64,000 bases of DNA from Chthonobacter rhizosphaerae (GCF_013839525.1 NZ_JACDIS010000002.1:485053-549052), one strand, 5' to 3'. Positions 1-9,848 are shown, counted from the stretch's first letter. The notes: generated by a model not told the origin, from the letters alone. Made by a program: numbers and translations.

Positions 1-912
1 CGCGCCGGGCTGGCCCTCTATGGATTCCGCGAGGGCCGCGATCCGGTCGCCGAACCCGGGGCCGAAGGCGGACGGGTCGAACGCGACGATCAGGTGGCCG
101 ATCTCCGGCGGCGGGCCGTCGCCGGTGAAGAGGCTCGACTGCTCCGTCGCCAGCCGCCCGCCCGCCATGGCGCAGAGGATCTCGACCAGAAACGCCAGGG
201 CGGTGCCCTTGGCGTCGCCGGCCGGCAGCATGGTGCCGGCGAGCGCCGCCTTGGCGTCGGTGGTCGGCCGGCCGTCGCGATCCACGGCCCAGCCCTCCGG
301 GATCGGCTCGCCGCGCTGGGCGGCCGCCAGGATGTTGCCGCGAGCCACCTTGGCGACCGAGAGGTCCACCACGATGGGATCTGCGCCCGGGCGCGGGCAG
401 CCGATGGCGATCGGATTGGTTCCGAACACGGCGGCCGTTCCGCCCCACGGGGCGATCGAGGCCGGCGCGTTGGCCACCATGAGGGCGACGAGACCGGTCT
501 CGGCGAGCGTCTCCACATGAAGGCCGATGGCGCCGGCGTGATGGGCCCGGTGGATGCCCGCGGCCGCCACGCCGTTCGACCGCGCAAGGGCCGGAAGCGC
601 CTCGACGGCGGTGTCGATGGCCGGATAGGAGAAGCCGGTGCCGGCGTCGATGGAGATCACCGCCGGCGCCATGGCGCGCACGGACGGAACCGCCCGGCCG
701 TCCACCTTTCCGGTCAGGACCTGGGCCGCATAGCTCTCCAGCCGGACGAGGCCGTGGCTCTTCAGGTCCGACATCTCGGCCAGCACCAGCGCGTTCGCGA
801 CGCTCCTGGCGACGTCCGGATCGGTCCCGGCCGCCACCAGCGCGTCGACCGCGAACGCGCGGGCGGCCGCGACGGTGACCGTGCGGCCGGTCGGGGCGTC
901 GGCGGCGGTCAT
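1..912 (-). CDS. Ldh family malate/L-lactate/ureidoglycolate dehydrogenase (partial, 3' end off the window)
   Basis: NAD(P)-dependent 2-hydroxyacid oxidoreductase of the Ldh_2 (malate/L-sulfolactate/ureidoglycolate dehydrogenase) family. The 304 visible residues read without a stop to the window edge. Family landmarks are an early SHG (K-S-H-G-L) stretch, a 'HRAHHAG' segment, 'APWGG' and 'FGTNPIAIGCP', followed by 'VVDLS' and an 'AxxG' glycine-rich part. The ATG at 912-910 overlaps the recJ stop by four bases (ATGA), so it is probably translationally coupled to recJ. The substrate cannot be told from sequence. The family normally runs to about 330-360 residues, so only the last few tens of residues are missing. 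Confidence 0.85.
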   Translation of the reverse strand, partial: MTAADAPTGRTVTVAAARAFAVDALVAAGTDPDVARSVANALVLAEMSDLKSHGLVRLESYAAQVLTGKVDGRAVPSVRAMAPAVISIDAGTGFSYPAIDTAVEALPALARSNGVAAAGIHRAHHAGAIGLHVETLAETGLVALMVANAPASIAPWGGTAAVFGTNPIAIGCPRPGADPIVVDLSVAKVARGNILAAAQRGEPIPEGWAVDRDGRPTTDAKAALAGTMLPAGDAKGTALAFLVEILCAMAGGRLATEQSSLFTGDGPPPEIGHLIVAFDPSAFGPGFGDRIAALAESIEGQPGA

Positions 913-2753
913 GGGCGGGCGCGGGCCGGGTCGGCGGCGTCGAGCACGCGCATCTGGACGCGCGGCTCCCCATGCCAGTAGTCCAGGCCGAGCACGCCCG
1001 CCACGTGGATCGGCCGGTCGCGCGCGGAGGTCAGGAAGTCGCCGAGCGGCTGGCCGGCGGCGCGGAACGCCATTCCCTTCAGCTTGGTGCCGTCCGCCGA
1101 GCAGAGCGTCATCCGCACGTGGCCGTTGCCGATCGTCTCGGCATAGGCCACCCGGTGGGCGGGCAGCACGAACACCGGGTCCGGCTGGCCGGCGCCGAAG
1201 GGGCCGGCCCGATCGATCGTCTCGACCAGTTGCACCGTGGCGCCGCCCGCCGTGATCGCGCCGTCGACGGCGAGCTCGTGCACCGACCGGGCGGACGCGA
1301 CGCCGGTCTTCAGGCAGTCGTCCGCGAAGGCGGTGAAATCCGGGATCTTCGCTTCCTCGATGGTGAGGCCGGCCGCCATCGGGTGCCCGCCGCCCTTCAG
1401 GAGCAGCTTGGCGTCCACGGCGGCGCGCACCACCGAGCCGACGTCGACGCCCGGAATGGAGCGGCCCGAGCCGGTGCCGGTGCCGTCGCCCTTGAGGGCG
1501 ATCGCGAAGGCGGGGCGATTGTGCCGCTCCTTCAGCCGCGCCGCCACGAGGCCGACGATGCCGGGGTGCCACTCCGCCGAGGCGGCCACCAGCACCGCCG
1601 GATCGGATTGCACCAGGGACGCCGTCACCATGGCCTCGGCGGCGTCGAGCGCCTCCGCCTCCAGCTGCTGGCGCTCGCGGTTGAGGCGGTCGAGCTCCAC
1701 CGCCATGCGGCCCGCTTCAACCATGTCGGCGCACATGAGAAGCCGGGCGCCGAGCCCGCTGTCGCCGATGCGCCCGCCGGCGTTGATGCGCGGCCCGATC
1801 AGGAAGCCGAGGTGATAGCAGGTCGGCGGACCGGAGAGCTTCACCACGTCGGCGAGAGCCGCGAGCCCCCGGTTGGCGCGGGCGCGCATCACCTGCAGGC
1901 CCTTGACGACGAACGCCCGGTTGAGCCCGACGAGCGGGACCACGTCGCACACGGTGCCGAGCGCCACCAGGTCCAGGAGGCCGAGGAGATCCGGCTCCGC
2001 GAGCCCGCGCCGCTGGTACCAGCCCCGGCGGCGGAGCTCGCGGTTCACCGCCACGACCCCGAGGAAGCTGACGCCTGCGGCGCAGAGGTGGCCGAGCCCG
2101 GACAGGTCGTCCTGCCGGTTCGGGTTCACGAGCGCCCGCACCTCCGGCAGGTCGACGCCGCTCTGGTGGTGGTCGAAGGTCACCACGTCGAGCCCGATCC
2201 GCCGGGCCGCCTCGAAGGCCTCGAAGCTCTGGGTGCCGCAGTCGAGGGTGACGAGAAGGGTCGCGCCGCCGTCGGCGAGGTCCTGAATGGCGCGCGGGTT
2301 CGGCCCGTAGCCGTCCACCAGCCGGTCGGGGATGTAGACCGCCGGGTCGAGGCCCTGGTGCTGGAGAAAGCGCCCGAACAGGGCCGACGAGGTGGCGCCG
2401 TCCACGTCGTAGTCGCCGAAGAGGGCGATTCGCTCGCCGCGCTCCACGGCGTCCGCCACCCGTTCGGCGGCGGCGTCCATGTCGCGCAGGACGGACGGGT
2501 CCGGCATCAGGCTGCGGATGCTCGGCTCCAGGTAGGCGGCCGCGTCCTCGACCGACACCTGTCGGCCGACGAGCACGCGCGCTACCACGTCCGGCAGCCC
2601 GTGCCGCTGGGCGATCGCCCGCACCAGCGGCGCGCGGGCCTCGCCCACGCGGTCGGTCCAGATGCGGGAGCAGGCGGACGTGGAGACGCCGAGAACGGGT
2701 CGTGCGGTGACGGTGTCGAAGGACACGGAGTCGGACGCGATTCGGATAGTCAT
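909..2753 (-). CDS. recJ: Single-stranded-DNA-specific exonuclease RecJ
   Basis: 5'-3' exonuclease on single-stranded DNA, used in recombination and mismatch repair. The 614-residue length fits the family (about 570-620). The DHH-phosphoesterase signature is clear: 'DYDVDGATS' near residue 100 and 'DHHQSG' near 195. The DHHA1 motif appears as 'GGGHPMAAG' in the second half, followed by an OB-like C-terminal region. It lies downstream of glpX on the same strand, about 200 bp away, with a short repeat array between them. Its stop overlaps the start of the Ldh-type gene by four bases. Confidence 0.95.
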   Translation of the reverse strand: MTIRIASDSVSFDTVTARPVLGVSTSACSRIWTDRVGEARAPLVRAIAQRHGLPDVVARVLVGRQVSVEDAAAYLEPSIRSLMPDPSVLRDMDAAAERVADAVERGERIALFGDYDVDGATSSALFGRFLQHQGLDPAVYIPDRLVDGYGPNPRAIQDLADGGATLLVTLDCGTQSFEAFEAARRIGLDVVTFDHHQSGVDLPEVRALVNPNRQDDLSGLGHLCAAGVSFLGVVAVNRELRRRGWYQRRGLAEPDLLGLLDLVALGTVCDVVPLVGLNRAFVVKGLQVMRARANRGLAALADVVKLSGPPTCYHLGFLIGPRINAGGRIGDSGLGARLLMCADMVEAGRMAVELDRLNRERQQLEAEALDAAEAMVTASLVQSDPAVLVAASAEWHPGIVGLVAARLKERHNRPAFAIALKGDGTGTGSGRSIPGVDVGSVVRAAVDAKLLLKGGGHPMAAGLTIEEAKIPDFTAFADDCLKTGVASARSVHELAVDGAITAGGATVQLVETIDRAGPFGAGQPDPVFVLPAHRVAYAETIGNGHVRMTLCSADGTKLKGMAFRAAGQPLGDFLTSARDRPIHVAGVLGLDYWHGEPRVQMRVLDAADPARARP

Positions 2754-2780
2754 GCGGAATCATAGCGGGACGCGCCCACC

Positions 2781-2871
2781 CGCGCGAGCGGAAAGCCCAC
2801 TCACCCGCGCGAGCGGAAAGCCTGCAAAGTGGCGCGAGCGGAAAGCCTGTCGAACCGCCGGAGCGGATCGC
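2781..2871. repeat. 25-bp-period tandem repeat between glpX and recJ
   Basis: The core 'gcgcgagcggaaagcc' occurs at about 2782-2797, 2807-2822 and 2832-2847, which is exact 25-bp spacing. A decayed fourth copy (ccgccggagcggatcgc) sits near 2856-2872. The segments between the cores differ, so only the 16-17-base core is conserved. It lies in the untranslated interval between the glpX stop and the recJ start. Its function is unknown; it could be a protein-binding array, an mRNA processing site or a small minisatellite. Confidence 0.8.
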
Positions 2872-2952
2872 GCCGACGGGGACACGGGGGCCGAAGCGCC
2901 CGCCCCGGCCGTCGGGCGACGGCCGGACAGGTAGCCGGGCCGCCGCGCGCGC

Positions 2953-3942
2953 TCAGCGATTGTCGAACTTCGACATGTCCGTGTGGGAGGCCTTGATCCA
3001 GCGGACGGTGCCAGTGGAGGAGCGCATCACCACCGTGTGGGTCTCCACCCGGTCGCCGCGGGCGAACTTCACGCCGGTCAGCATGTTGCCGTCCGTCACG
3101 CCGGTGGCGGCGAAGAGCACGTCGCCCTTGGCGATCTCGTCCATGGTGTACTTCTTGCGCACGTCCGCGATGCCCATCCGGTTCGCCCGCTGGATCTGTT
3201 CGTCGCGGTTGATCACCAGCCGTCCCTGCATCTGGCCGCCGATGCAGCGCAGCGCCGCCGCCGCGAGCACGCCCTCGGGCGCGCCGCCGATCCCGAGATA
3301 GATGTCGATGCCGGTCTCGTCCGGCTCGGTGGTGTGGATGACGCCCGCCACGTCGCCGTCGCCGATCAGCCGGATGGAGGCGCCGGTGGCGCGCACCTCC
3401 TCGATCAGCCGAGCATGGCGCGGCCGGTCGAGGATGCAGGCGGTCACCTCGCCCACGGGCACGCCCTTGGCGGCGGCCAGCGCCCGGATGTTCTCCGCCG
3501 GGGTGGCGTCGAGATCCACGATGCCGGAGGGGTAGCCCGGCCCGATGGCGATCTTCTCCATGTAGACGTCGGGCGCGTTGAGAAGGCCGCCGTGCTCGGA
3601 AATGGCGATCACCGCCAGGGAGTTGGGCAGGTTCTTGGCGCAGATGGTGGTGCCTTCCAGCGGGTCGAGGGCGATGTCCACCTTGGGCCCCTTCCCCGTG
3701 CCCACCTCCTCGCCGATGTAGAGCATCGGCGCCTCGTCGCGCTCGCCCTCGCCGATCACAACGGTGCCGTGGATCGGCAGCCGGTTGAGCTCGCGCCGCA
3801 TGGCGTCCACGGCCGCCTGGTCGGCGGCCTTCTCGTCGCCGCGACCCCTCAGGCGCGCGGCGGCCACGGCCGCCCGTTCGGTCACCCGGACCAGTTCCAG
3901 CGTCAGAATTCGATCCAGCGTGCTCGCCGGGTTCGTCGACAT
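2953..3942 (-). CDS. glpX: Class II fructose-1,6-bisphosphatase (GlpX)
   Basis: Hydrolyses fructose-1,6-bisphosphate (class II, metal dependent) in gluconeogenesis or the Calvin cycle. It has 329 residues, matching GlpX. The metal and substrate motifs are clear: 'GEGERDEAPML', 'DPLEGTT' and a C-terminal 'GVTDG' segment. The open frame continues upstream to 4053, but ATG 3942 is preceded by a strong AGGGGGGA at proper spacing and begins with the expected MSTNP...LDRILTLE N-terminus, so I chose it. The order hom-glpX-recJ is typical of Alphaproteobacteria. A terminator lies between hom and glpX, so glpX probably has its own promoter in 3943-4105. Confidence 0.95.
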   Translation of the reverse strand: MSTNPASTLDRILTLELVRVTERAAVAAARLRGRGDEKAADQAAVDAMRRELNRLPIHGTVVIGEGERDEAPMLYIGEEVGTGKGPKVDIALDPLEGTTICAKNLPNSLAVIAISEHGGLLNAPDVYMEKIAIGPGYPSGIVDLDATPAENIRALAAAKGVPVGEVTACILDRPRHARLIEEVRATGASIRLIGDGDVAGVIHTTEPDETGIDIYLGIGGAPEGVLAAAALRCIGGQMQGRLVINRDEQIQRANRMGIADVRKKYTMDEIAKGDVLFAATGVTDGNMLTGVKFARGDRVETHTVVMRSSTGTVRWIKASHTDMSKFDNR

Positions 3943-4106
3943 GAACATCCCCCCTGCCTGCACGACATTCGATCCGGACGTCCCGCCGGCGGTGGGGCGC
4001 GTCCCCGCGCTTGCCGATATGGACGGGTGGATGACCTTGGACATGCCGAACACCTCATGCAGCTTCCAGACCGTGTGTAACCCGGTTCAGAGGTGTCCGG
4101 CGATGC

Positions 4107-4133
4107 ATAAAAAGGCTGATTAAAGATCAGCCT
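4107..4133 (-). terminator. Rho-independent terminator after hom
   Basis: A perfect 8-bp stem (aggctgat at 4113-4120, atcagcct at 4126-4133) closes a 5-nt loop. Read on the minus strand it is followed by CCTTTTTATG, a clear U-tract. It sits about 80 bp downstream of the hom stop and upstream of glpX, so it likely separates hom from glpX. Confidence 0.85.
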
Positions 4134-4212
4134 AAATTCGGATTACGAATAAAATGCAAGTAAAAGCGCACCGCAGCGACGCTTATGACTTGCTGCGTCG
4201 CCGCATGACCGC

Positions 4213-5547
4213 TCAGAGCTCTTCGATCCGGATCAGCCGCGGCGTCGCCGCGATGTGCCCGTCCGACTCGATCTCCTCCAGCGCGCTTCGGATCGCCGCT
4301 TCCGTGGTGGCGTAGGTGATCAGGATCACCGGCTGCGGCTCCACCGACGCGGTGTGCGGACCGTCGGCGCGCGGCGCTTCCGTGCGCGGCGCCCGGCGGC
4401 GCTGGACGATGGATTCCAGCGAGATGCCCTTCTCGGCCATGCGCGCCGCGATGGCGGCGAACGCGCCCGGACGGTCGTTGACGGAGAGCCGCACGTAGTA
4501 GCCGCCCTCGTGCGCCTGGATCGCGGCGCGCTCATAGGGCGCGAGGTCGCGCACCGGCCGGCCGAACGTCGGCACGGCGTGGCCGCGGGCCACGTCCACC
4601 ACGTCGCCGATCACCGACGAGGCGGTCGGGCCGCCGCCGGCGCCCGGGCCGACGAGCACGATCTCGCCCACCGCGTCGCCGTCGATCGCCACCGCGTTGA
4701 GGACGCCGTCGACCCGCGCGATGGCGCAGGACTTCGGCACCATGGTCGGATGCACCCGCGCCTCGATGCCGCCGTCGCCCCGGCGGGCGACGCCGAGGAG
4801 CTTGATCCGGTAGCCGAGTTCGTCCGCCGCCTCGATGTCGGCGGGCGTGATGGCCGAGATGCCTTCCACGTAGATGGCGTCCGCGTCCACCTCCACGCCG
4901 AAGGCGAGGCTGGTCAGGAGGGCGAGCTTGTGGGCGGTGTCGAAGCCCTCCACGTCGAACGTGGGATCCGCCTCGGCGTAGCCCAGGCGCTGCGCCTCGG
5001 CGAGGCAGACGTCGTAGGAGAGGTTTTCCTTCTCCATCCGCGTCAGCATGTAGTTGCAGGTGCCGTTGAGGATACCGTAGACGCGCGTCACCTGGTTGGC
5101 CGAGAGGCTTTCCTTCAGGGTCTTGATGACCGGAATGCCGCCGGCCACCGCCGCCTCGAAGGCGAGCGGCACGCCCTTCTCCTCCGCGAGCCGGGCGAGG
5201 TCCACCCCGTGCCGGGCGAGGAGCGCCTTGTTGGCGGTCACCACCGGCTTGCCGGCCGCCAGCGCCGCCCGCACCAGCGCCTCGGCCGGGCCGCTCGCGC
5301 CGCCGATCAGCTCCAGCACCACGTCCACGCCCGGGTCGGTCGCCAGCGCCACCGGATCGTCGTGCCAGGCGATGCCGTCAAGGTCGAGCCCGCGGTCGCG
5401 AGCGCGGTCCCGCGCGGAGACGGCGGTGACCACCACCGGCCGGCCGGCTCGCGCCGCGAGGGCGGCGGCATTGGACCGCACGATCTTCAGAACGGACGCA
5501 CCGACGGTGCCGAGCCCGGCGACGCCGAGCCTGAGCGGTTTGGACAT
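4213..5547 (-). CDS. hom: Homoserine dehydrogenase
   Basis: NAD(P)H-dependent reduction of aspartate semialdehyde to homoserine, on the way to threonine and methionine. It has 444 residues: an N-terminal Rossmann domain ('GLGTVGASV'), a central catalytic domain with the 'GILNGTCNYML' and 'AEADPTFDVEGFD' motifs, and a C-terminal ACT domain ('DRPGAFAAIA') that usually gives threonine feedback control. The ACT domain carries a short insert rich in R, A and P near residues 390-405. In many relatives hom directly follows the alaC-like aminotransferase. Here 464 bp with a palindromic repeat separate the two. Confidence 0.95.
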   Translation of the reverse strand: MSKPLRLGVAGLGTVGASVLKIVRSNAAALAARAGRPVVVTAVSARDRARDRGLDLDGIAWHDDPVALATDPGVDVVLELIGGASGPAEALVRAALAAGKPVVTANKALLARHGVDLARLAEEKGVPLAFEAAVAGGIPVIKTLKESLSANQVTRVYGILNGTCNYMLTRMEKENLSYDVCLAEAQRLGYAEADPTFDVEGFDTAHKLALLTSLAFGVEVDADAIYVEGISAITPADIEAADELGYRIKLLGVARRGDGGIEARVHPTMVPKSCAIARVDGVLNAVAIDGDAVGEIVLVGPGAGGGPTASSVIGDVVDVARGHAVPTFGRPVRDLAPYERAAIQAHEGGYYVRLSVNDRPGAFAAIAARMAEKGISLESIVQRRRAPRTEAPRADGPHTASVEPQPVILITYATTEAAIRSALEEIESDGHIAATPRLIRIEEL

Positions 5548-6011
5548 GGGAAGCCTGATCGCCCTTCCAGATGGTTCACGGGACCGGTGCGGGGGATATC
5601 AGGTCGCCGCCCCGGAGGCAAAGGGGAAGGTCGGTGCGTCCTGTCGCGACAGCCGCACGCGTGAGGAGACACGGGCGGAGCCGCGCACCGACAGATCGTC
5701 CGGGCCGTCGCCTTGGCGCCCGCATGCCGCAACAGCCCGATGCGGCTGAAGCCCGTGGTCGGAGCCATGCACCGACCGCCTCCGCTGGCCGTCACCCCGG
5801 CGAAGGCCGGGGCCCAACCGTCCCGGACATGGGGCTCTCGGGTGCGGATGGAGCCGCCGACGGTCGGATCGGACGTCCGCCGGGATGACGGTGGCCGCCT
5901 GAAGCCGGCCACCCGCGACAGTCGTCAGGGTCCGGTTCATCCGGACCATCCAGGCGTCTCCCGACGCGATCGGCCGGTCTACGGACGTCGTCCGCCCGCC
6001 CGGCCCGACCC
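5548..6011. other. 464-bp intergenic region between alaC-like gene and hom
   Basis: No plausible gene was found; the open frames through it have the composition of out-of-frame shadows. It holds the palindromic repeat listed at 5789-5891 and, at its left end, the hom promoter and leader for minus-strand transcription. No T-tract terminator was seen for the aminotransferase gene. Confidence 0.5.
5789..5891. repeat. Palindromic repetitive element of the 'GTCACCCCGGCGAAGGCCGGGG' type
   Basis: The outer arms are ccgtcaccccggcg (5789-5802) and cgccgggatgacgg (5878-5891), inverted repeats with one mismatch. Inside the left arm is a perfect 7-bp hairpin with a 4-nt loop (5795-5812). Elements built on this hairpin are common between genes in Hyphomicrobiales and related Alphaproteobacteria (established knowledge, recalled rather than searched). 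It has no coding potential of its own and is probably a non-autonomous REP or MITE-like element. Confidence 0.75.
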
Positions 6012-7238
6012 TCACGCCCGCTTCAGCGAGATCACGTTGTGGAGCGTCTCGTCCGCCCCGTCCATGAACTTGCGGATGTTGCGGGCCGCCTGACGAATGC
6101 GCTGCTCGTTCTCCACGAGCGCGATGCGCACGTAGTCGTCGCCGTGCTCGCCGAAGCCGATGCCCGGCGCCACCGCCACGTCCGCCTTCTCGATCAGGAG
6201 CTTGGCGAACTCCAGGCTGCCCAGCGCCTTGAACTTGTCCGGCAGGGGCGCCCAGGCGAACATCGAGGCTTTCGGCGACGGGATCGTCCAGCCGGCGCGG
6301 CCGAAGCTCTCCACCATCACGTCGCGGCGGCGCTTGTAGGTGGCGCGCACCTCCTCGATGTGCTTGTCGGCGTCCGGCGCGTTCAGGGCGGCGGCGGCGG
6401 CCACCTGGATCGGCGTGAAGGCGCCGTAGTCCAGATAGCTCTTCACCCGCGACAGCGCCGCGATCAGCCGCTCGTTGCCGACGGCGAAGCCCATGCGCCA
6501 GCCGGCCATGGAGAAGGTCTTGGACATGGAGGTGAACTCGACCGCAACCTCCAGGGCGCCCGGCACCTGCAGGATGGAGGGCGGCGGCACGCCGTCGAAA
6601 TAGATCTCCGAATAGGCGAGGTCCGACAGGACGAACACGCCGTGCTTGCGGGCGAAGGCCACCACGTCGCGGTAGAAGTCGAGTTCGACCACCTCTGCGG
6701 TCGGGTTCGACGGATAGCAGAGCACCATGGCGATCGGCTTCGGGATCGAATGGATCACCGCCCGCTCGAGCGCATGGAAGAACTCCGGCCCCGGCGTCAC
6801 CGGGATGGAGCGGATCACGCCGCCGACCATCAGGAAGCCGAAGGCGTGGATCGGGTAGCTGGGGTTCGGGCACAGCACCACGTCGCCCGGCGCGGTGATC
6901 GCCTGGGCCATGTTGGCGAAGCCCTCCTTCGACCCGAGGGTGGCGACCACCTGGGTGTTCGGGTCGAGCTTCACGCCGAACCGGCGGTCGTAGTAGGCCG
7001 CCTGCGCCCTCCGAAGCCCGGCGATGCCGCGCGACGCCGAATAGCCGTGGGTGTCCGGGCGCTGCACCGTCTCGATCATCTTGTCGACGATGTGCTTGGG
7101 CGTCGGCAGGTCCGGGTTGCCCATGCCGAGGTCCACGATGTCTGCGCCTGCTGCCCGCGCGCTCGCCTTCAGCCGGTTCACCTGCTCGAAGACGTAGGGG
7201 GGAAGGCGCTTGATCTTGTGGAACTCGTCGTTGCTCAT
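6012..7238 (-). CDS. AlaC-like pyridoxal-phosphate aminotransferase
   Basis: Fold type I class I/II aminotransferase of 408 residues, closest in my recall to AlaC (glutamate-pyruvate transaminase) and LL-diaminopimelate aminotransferase-like proteins of Alphaproteobacteria. Visible motifs are 'DLGMGNPD' near residue 37, 'YPSNPTAE' near 170 and the PLP lysine in 'SMSKTFSMAGWRMGF' near residue 235-240. It is next to hom, as in many Hyphomicrobiales, which suggests alanine or aspartate-family amino acid metabolism. The exact substrate is inferred. Confidence 0.85.
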   Translation of the reverse strand: MSNDEFHKIKRLPPYVFEQVNRLKASARAAGADIVDLGMGNPDLPTPKHIVDKMIETVQRPDTHGYSASRGIAGLRRAQAAYYDRRFGVKLDPNTQVVATLGSKEGFANMAQAITAPGDVVLCPNPSYPIHAFGFLMVGGVIRSIPVTPGPEFFHALERAVIHSIPKPIAMVLCYPSNPTAEVVELDFYRDVVAFARKHGVFVLSDLAYSEIYFDGVPPPSILQVPGALEVAVEFTSMSKTFSMAGWRMGFAVGNERLIAALSRVKSYLDYGAFTPIQVAAAAALNAPDADKHIEEVRATYKRRRDVMVESFGRAGWTIPSPKASMFAWAPLPDKFKALGSLEFAKLLIEKADVAVAPGIGFGEHGDDYVRIALVENEQRIRQAARNIRKFMDGADETLHNVISLKRA

Positions 7239-7389
7239 GGTCGTCTGTCCTGGTGGGCCGATCCGGCGGCCGGACTGCCGGTTTCCATCGAACCGGGGGT
7301 TAAGCTTCTAGCACCGTTCCGGACATCGCAGAAACGGGAAACCGGGGTACGCTCGCGTCAAAACGTCGGGGGCCGGCGACGCCGTCCGG

Positions 7390-7794
7390 TCAGGGCGCCG
7401 GCTTGTCCGGGCAGACCACCAGCTTCGGGTCGCAGGGCTGCGCGCCGGCCGGCGGCACGGTGCCGGCCGCGTCGAGGAGCTTGCGGGCCTCCTCGTTCTG
7501 CTGCTGGCGGATGATGGCGAGCGCCATGGCGGAGGGCAGCTTGTCGTCGGCCCGCCGGCCGGCGGAGGCCTGGGCGGAGCCGAGCCGCTTCAGGTCGCGC
7601 TCCAGGGCCGCCTGCTGGGTCTCGCTGCGCAGGGGCACGGCCGAGGCGGCGGGGTCGGCGACCGGCAGGGTCGTCTGGACATAGTCCGACGGCCCTCCCC
7701 CGCAGGCCGCAAGCGCCAGCACCAGGCCGGCGACCGCGAACCGGCTTTTGCCACGAAGGAGCGGGACCGAAACCGTCCTCAAGAGAGTTCCCAT
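7390..7794 (-). CDS. Small predicted lipoprotein of unknown function
   Basis: A 134-residue protein with a basic N-terminus, a hydrophobic stretch and a lipobox 'LALAAC' near residues 27-32, so the mature protein would be lipid-anchored at Cys 32. The remainder is charged, with a predicted helical part (QQAALERDLKRLG) and a proline-rich C-terminus with two cysteines ('CDPKLVVC'). I do not recognise the family beyond 'conserved lipoprotein'. It is transcribed towards the aminotransferase gene with about 150 bp between them. Base composition matches the neighbours. Confidence 0.7.
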   Translation of the reverse strand: MGTLLRTVSVPLLRGKSRFAVAGLVLALAACGGGPSDYVQTTLPVADPAASAVPLRSETQQAALERDLKRLGSAQASAGRRADDKLPSAMALAIIRQQQNEEARKLLDAAGTVPPAGAQPCDPKLVVCPDKPAP

Positions 7795-8030
7795 GGCATG
7801 CCGTCCTTCATTGCGTCGGTCGCGGCACGATCGGCCACGCTTGGTAAGGGTCGGGTTAACGCGCCTTGGATCGTGTCGGCTTTCATCTTAGGCGGGCTTT
7901 CACGGATTGTCCCGTCGTCGCGCAGCCGTCATGTCACAAGGTGTAATGCGCATGGAGCCGGTTCCCCCTGTCAAACCGGGCGAACGGTCTCTAACATGAA
8001 CGGCGAACCGAGAGCCCGGGGAACGAGCCG

Positions 8031-9848
8031 ATGAGCGAGAAAGAGAAGACCTCGGGAGGAGGGCCCCTTCTCAACTACATCATCAACAATCCGGAGGCGT
8101 TCGCCCACAACATGGCGAACATCGTGGAGCAGTTCGGAAAGGCCGCCGCCGCCTATGTGGAGCCGCGCGAGAAGGGCGCCGTCAAGCCGACCCTCGCGGA
8201 CGAACTGACCGAGGTCACCAAGACCCTCGCCAAGGTGGGCGACTGGTGGACCCGCGATCCCCAGCGCTATCTGGAGGCGCAGACCCGGCTCGCCACCGGC
8301 TACATGGACCTGTGGTCCCAGGCGATGCGCAAGGCCATGGGCGAGGAGGCCCGCCCGGTCGCCGAGCCGGAGCCCGGCGACAAGCGCTTCACCGATCCGG
8401 AATGGCGCGAGAACCAGTTCTACGATGTCCTGAAGCAGGCCTACCTGATCTCCACCCGCTGGGCGCAGGGCCTGGTGGACGAGGCGCACGGGCTCGACGA
8501 GCACACCCGCCACAAGGCCGACTTCTACGTCCGCCAGATCGCGGCGGCCATGAGCCCGTCCAACTACGTGCTGACCAATCCGGAGCTCATGCGCGAGACC
8601 ATCTCGTCCAACGCGGAGAACCTCGCCCGGGGCATGCGGATGCTGGCCGAGGACATCAAGGCCGGCGGCGGCGACCTGAAGATCCGCCAGTCCGACACCA
8701 CGAAGTTCAAGGTCGGCGTCAACCTCGCGCTCACGCCGGGCAAGGTGGTGCACGAGAACGAGGTCTGCCAGATCATCCAGTACGAGCCCACCACCGAGAA
8801 GGTGCTGAAGCGGCCGCTCCTGATCGTGCCCCCCTGGATCAACAAGTACTACATCCTGGATCTCACGCCGGAAAAGTCGTTCATCAAGTGGGCCGTCGAC
8901 CAGGGCCACACCGTCTTCGTGATCTCGTGGGTGAACCCGGACGAGCGCCACGCCGGCAAGAGCTTCGAGCACTACATGCGCGAGGGCATCTTCGAGGCCC
9001 TGGACGTGGTCCACAAGGTCACCCGGGTGAAGGAGGTGAACGCCATCGGCTACTGCGTCGGCGGCACGCTGCTCGCCGTCACCCTCGCCTACATGGCGGC
9101 CGTGGGCGACGACCGCATCCGCAGCGCGACCCTCTTCACCACCCAGGTGGACTTCCAGAACGCCGGCGATCTCAAGGTGTTCGTTGACGAGGAGCAGATC
9201 CGCATCCTGGAGGAGCGCATGAAGGAGCGCGGCTTCCTGGAGGGCTCCAAGATGGCGGCGGCGTTCAATTCGCTGCGCGAGAACGACCTGATCTGGCCGT
9301 ACTTCGTGAACAACTACATGCGCGGCAAGGAGCCCTTCCCGTTCGACCTCCTGTTCTGGAACTCCGATTCCACCCGGATGCCGGCCGCGAACCACAGCTT
9401 CTATCTGCGCAACTGCTATCTGGACAACACGCTCGCCAAGGGCGCCATGGAGGTGGCGGGAGTGAAGCTGGACCTGAAGAAGGTCACCATCCCGATCTAC
9501 AATCTCGCCACCAAGGAGGACCACATCGCCCCGGCGAAGTCGGTCTTCCACGGCTCGTCCCTGTTCGGCGGCCCGGTGAAGTTCGTGATGTCCGGCTCCG
9601 GGCATATCGCGGGCGTCATCAACCACCCGACGCGCAACAAGTACCAGTACTGGACCGGCGGCCCCGCCGAGGGGGCGCTGGAGGAATGGACCAGGACAGC
9701 CACGGAAACCGCCGGCTCCTGGTGGCCGGACTGGCACGCCTGGATCGTCGAGCAGGATCCCACGATGGTGAAGGCCCGGCGCATCGGCGGCGGTCGCCTG
9801 AACCCCATCGAGGACGCGCCGGGCCGTTACGTGAGGACGCCGGCCTGA
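8031..9848 (+). CDS. phaC: Class I poly(3-hydroxyalkanoate) synthase
   Basis: Polymerises (R)-3-hydroxyacyl-CoA into polyhydroxyalkanoate storage granules. The 605-residue length fits class I PhaC. The catalytic triad is visible: Cys 342 in the modified lipase box 'GYCVGG', Asp 497 in 'TKEDH' and His 525 in 'SGHIAG'. The class I features '[12 protein letters not shown]' and 'HTVFVISW' are also present. The phaA, phaB and phaR genes are not in the window, so the gene stands alone, as in several Hyphomicrobiales. ATG 8031 is preceded by only a weak purine-rich GGGGAACGAG. The upstream gap 7795-8030 is a divergent promoter region with no clear consensus sites. Confidence 0.95.
   Translation: MSEKEKTSGGGPLLNYIINNPEAFAHNMANIVEQFGKAAAAYVEPREKGAVKPTLADELTEVTKTLAKVGDWWTRDPQRYLEAQTRLATGYMDLWSQAMRKAMGEEARPVAEPEPGDKRFTDPEWRENQFYDVLKQAYLISTRWAQGLVDEAHGLDEHTRHKADFYVRQIAAAMSPSNYVLTNPELMRETISSNAENLARGMRMLAEDIKAGGGDLKIRQSDTTKFKVGVNLALTPGKVVHENEVCQIIQYEPTTEKVLKRPLLIVPPWINKYYILDLTPEKSFIKWAVDQGHTVFVISWVNPDERHAGKSFEHYMREGIFEALDVVHKVTRVKEVNAIGYCVGGTLLAVTLAYMAAVGDDRIRSATLFTTQVDFQNAGDLKVFVDEEQIRILEERMKERGFLEGSKMAAAFNSLRENDLIWPYFVNNYMRGKEPFPFDLLFWNSDSTRMPAANHSFYLRNCYLDNTLAKGAMEVAGVKLDLKKVTIPIYNLATKEDHIAPAKSVFHGSSLFGGPVKFVMSGSGHIAGVINHPTRNKYQYWTGGPAEGALEEWTRTATETAGSWWPDWHAWIVEQDPTMVKARRIGGGRLNPIEDAPGRYVRTPA

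Noticed and set aside
2761..2950. The 25-bp repeats as a CRISPR array
   Set aside because: Units are only 16 bp with spacers of 9 bp, only three copies, and no cas genes nearby.
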